A stretch of DNA of 64,000 bases from Anthoceros angustus (lineage: Eukaryota; Streptophyta; Anthocerotopsida; Anthocerotales; Anthocerotaceae): assembly GCA_010909165.1 (NCBI GenBank), contig VJWM01000226.1:132501-196500 (forward strand). Direction: 5' to 3'. Position numbers and translations under genes: made by a program. Under the pieces are notes generated by a model. That model had not been told where the DNA came from. It saw nothing but the letters and a program-made list of their open reading frames with translations, and did no database searches. Of the stretch, positions 62,601-64,000 are shown piece after piece; position 1 is the first letter of the stretch; the number at the start of each line of letters is the position of its first letter.

Positions 62601-63347
62601 ATTCCATGTCACCACATCCTTTGTGGCCATGCTGTCAAAAACCTGGCGTGCATCTTTCAGTTCACCACATTTTGCATACATGTCCACCAGGCAGTGCCAA
62701 CAAACAAGTTAGGAGGAATGCCACTGTGCAACACATCACAGTGCACTTTTCTGCCAGATTCCAAGTCGGCGCAAATGCACAAGCTTGAAGGCAGCTACAA
62801 AGACGTGAGCATCCGCCTTCACTCCTGACCTACGCATCTCATGGTACAGTTGTATGGCCTCATTAGGTTTCCCATGCTTAGCGTATGCGGAGAGATTATG
62901 GAAACCACATGAAGGCATCTGGTTTGCCCACCTGGTGAACACATCCATGGCCTCCTCTAGCCTACCTCCACATGCATACATGCGCAAGATATGGTTCCCC
63001 AAGTATGCATTCGAATCGTAGCCAAGTTTGACACTGAGATCATGAACTCGTCGCCCCACAACCAAATCCTTCTTAGCTGTACACAGTTTCAGCAACTTGC
63101 AAAACAGAGACTGAGAAATGGCAGAGTCTGTTTGTGCCAGAGATTCCAGGGCTCCAACAGCCTGAGAGAGCTTCCCCTGCTGACATAACATGCTCACCGT
63201 TCCAGCCGTTACGACGCACATTCCGGATCCTTCGCGCCTGCCGGGTTCAGGCTTATCCGGAGAACTCGACTTGGAAGGAGAGGCACCATGACCCATCTGC
63301 ATATCCAAGGAAACGAGCTGCTCATCAACCCAAGCAGGCTTAAACAT
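59198..63347 (-). CDS. PLS-class PPR protein with variant DYW domain (KKPA, GRP end); candidate organelle RNA editing factor
   Basis: Start MFKPAWVDEQLVSLD at 63347 is the first Met in frame; the N-terminus is Ser/Pro rich and could be part of a transit peptide. N-terminal PPR motifs (GRRVHDLSVKLGYDSNAYLG; AYAKHGKPNEAIQLYHEM) are followed by eight 102-residue modules, each an L motif (GNCLVDMYAKCGELEDARQV), an S motif (VVTWNALIAGYAQQGLGQEA) and a P motif (VTFACLLKACASTGALQKGR). Then come P2-L2-S2 (LAACSHEGLVREGR; HYTCMVDLLGRAGHLDEAEK), E1-E2 (SLLNACKSHGDIERA; MANTYADAGRW) and DYW. About 1,380 codons if the breaks are mended. The part 59198-60811 is open for 537 codons. Frame breaks lie near 60925, 61015, 61170, 61240, 61340, 61820-62160, 62270-62350 and 62695-62750. 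No intron is seen. PLS-DYW proteins edit single bases in plastid and mitochondrial transcripts. Confidence 0.88.
60180..62682 (-). repeat. Eight near-identical 306-bp PPR modules plus one partial
   Basis: Anchored on the word for MYAKCG (plus-strand end points 60180, 60486, 60792, 61092, 61391, 61697, 61990, 62289 and 62585), the spacings are 306, 306, 300, 299, 306, 293, 299 and 296 bp. Intact modules are exactly 306 bp and all departures are losses. An extra single-motif unit of about 97 bp lies at 62585-62682. Confidence 0.9.
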
Positions 63348-64000
63348 GCTGTTTAACCACAGGACCTCGCCGGACCCTTACGCCGGAAGTCAGGCGAACG
63401 GGAGCTCTTCTTATCTCGTCTGTTGTCCCACCACATGGTTGGGTCCAGAAAAATTGTTGCCACAAGTGCTCCTGCTCCTGGAGACGATCGCTGGAAATCC
63501 GTCCCACCACATATTCTATCGAAGAGGTGGGCTCCTTACACTGCTGCACCTGGAGGAGTGGTTGTTTGCCAGGGGTTGACTCCCTAAGGTGAGGTGAGCA
63601 GGAGCTCCTCGTAGAATCTCTGAACACACAGCAATTTGTTGACTCCACAACGGGTCCAGATGCCAAACAGTGGCCATCGTCGAGGGACCACTGTGGAAGA
63701 AGGGCCTAAAACAACAAACTATTTCACCGGAAGCCCAGGTTCATACGTCCCTGAAGGGCCTTGCAGACGGTTCTTTAATGGGCACCTGCAAGAAAAATAC
63801 TTCATGGTTTCGACTGTTTGGTCACACGCTGATGTGTTTAGTATGCTTAGTTAACGACTTGTAAATACTGAACAACTGAGTATAGAGATTCCTCTTTCTG
63901 GACTGTCATCCGAAGAGGTGGATCTCGTTAGCGTCTGCGCTCCATGTGCATGTCTCAAAAATGGACATTCACCCTACAAGAGGAAACCAATGTTCTCCGG
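63348..64000. other. Upstream region of the PPR gene
   Basis: No gene recognised; short frames on both strands show no known motif. It should contain the 5' UTR and promoter of the PPR gene; I could not fix a TATA box. Confidence 0.45.

Noticed and set aside
60180-62682. Regular repeats resembling a CRISPR array
   Set aside because: The 306-bp period, coding content and eukaryotic setting show PPR modules.
60120-62712. Plus-strand frames of up to 268 codons with repeated CCAYPAIRAFHVTTSF-like text
   Set aside because: Exact antisense shadows of the PPR modules; the minus strand gives the canonical PPR motifs.

Overview
The window looks like nuclear DNA of a land plant, most likely a seed-free one (fern or lycophyte, possibly hornwort). 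The reasons are GT-AG introns, a tRNA-iMet-primed Ty1/copia retrotransposon, chromovirus remnants, and a long, apparently intronless PLS-type PPR gene. That gene's DYW domain has KKPA in place of the usual EPG-type motif and ends in GRP instead of DYW. As I recall, this variant is known from plants that edit organelle RNA in the U-to-C direction. I cannot name the species.

Layout. (1) 1-35723 and 45827-49215 are a degenerate tandem array with a unit of about 5.4 kb. Each complete unit carries, on the minus strand, a seven-exon neprosin-family gene and, upstream of it, a citrate-binding-protein/alginate-lyase-2-like gene that lost its 5' part. It also carries about 1.5 kb derived from a chromovirus (chromodomain, polypurine tract, LTR), with strong palindromes and ACGT-core motifs. 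Partial back-jumps joined at 3-9 bp of shared sequence make several units mosaics. (2) 35724-45826 is a 10.1-kb GC-richer island inserted in one unit. It holds fragments of a transposase-like gene on both strands, a RING-like segment and GC-skewed minisatellites. (3) 49216-57770 is a copia element with identical 141-bp LTRs and a 5-bp target duplication (AGCCA), inserted into the last lyase-like gene. Its interior is scrambled: two gag and three integrase segments, plus an antisense piece of the neighbouring neprosin gene. (4) 57776-58190 is the intact 5' exon of the lyase-like gene, the only copy with its signal peptide. (5) 59198-63347 is the PPR-DYW gene, with eight nearly identical 102-residue PPR triplet modules.

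Almost every gene copy is broken by small losses. These are private to each copy, fall mostly in GC-rich motifs, and leave AT-rich introns nearly untouched. Different copies are intact at different places, so many breaks may be consensus errors in methylated repeat DNA rather than true decay. The predicted products would act in the secretory pathway (neprosin-like and lyase-like proteins, both with signal peptides) and in an organelle (the PPR editing factor). The neprosin-like genes share substitutions at both positions aligned with the catalytic glutamates of the family, so the array may encode non-peptidase relatives.
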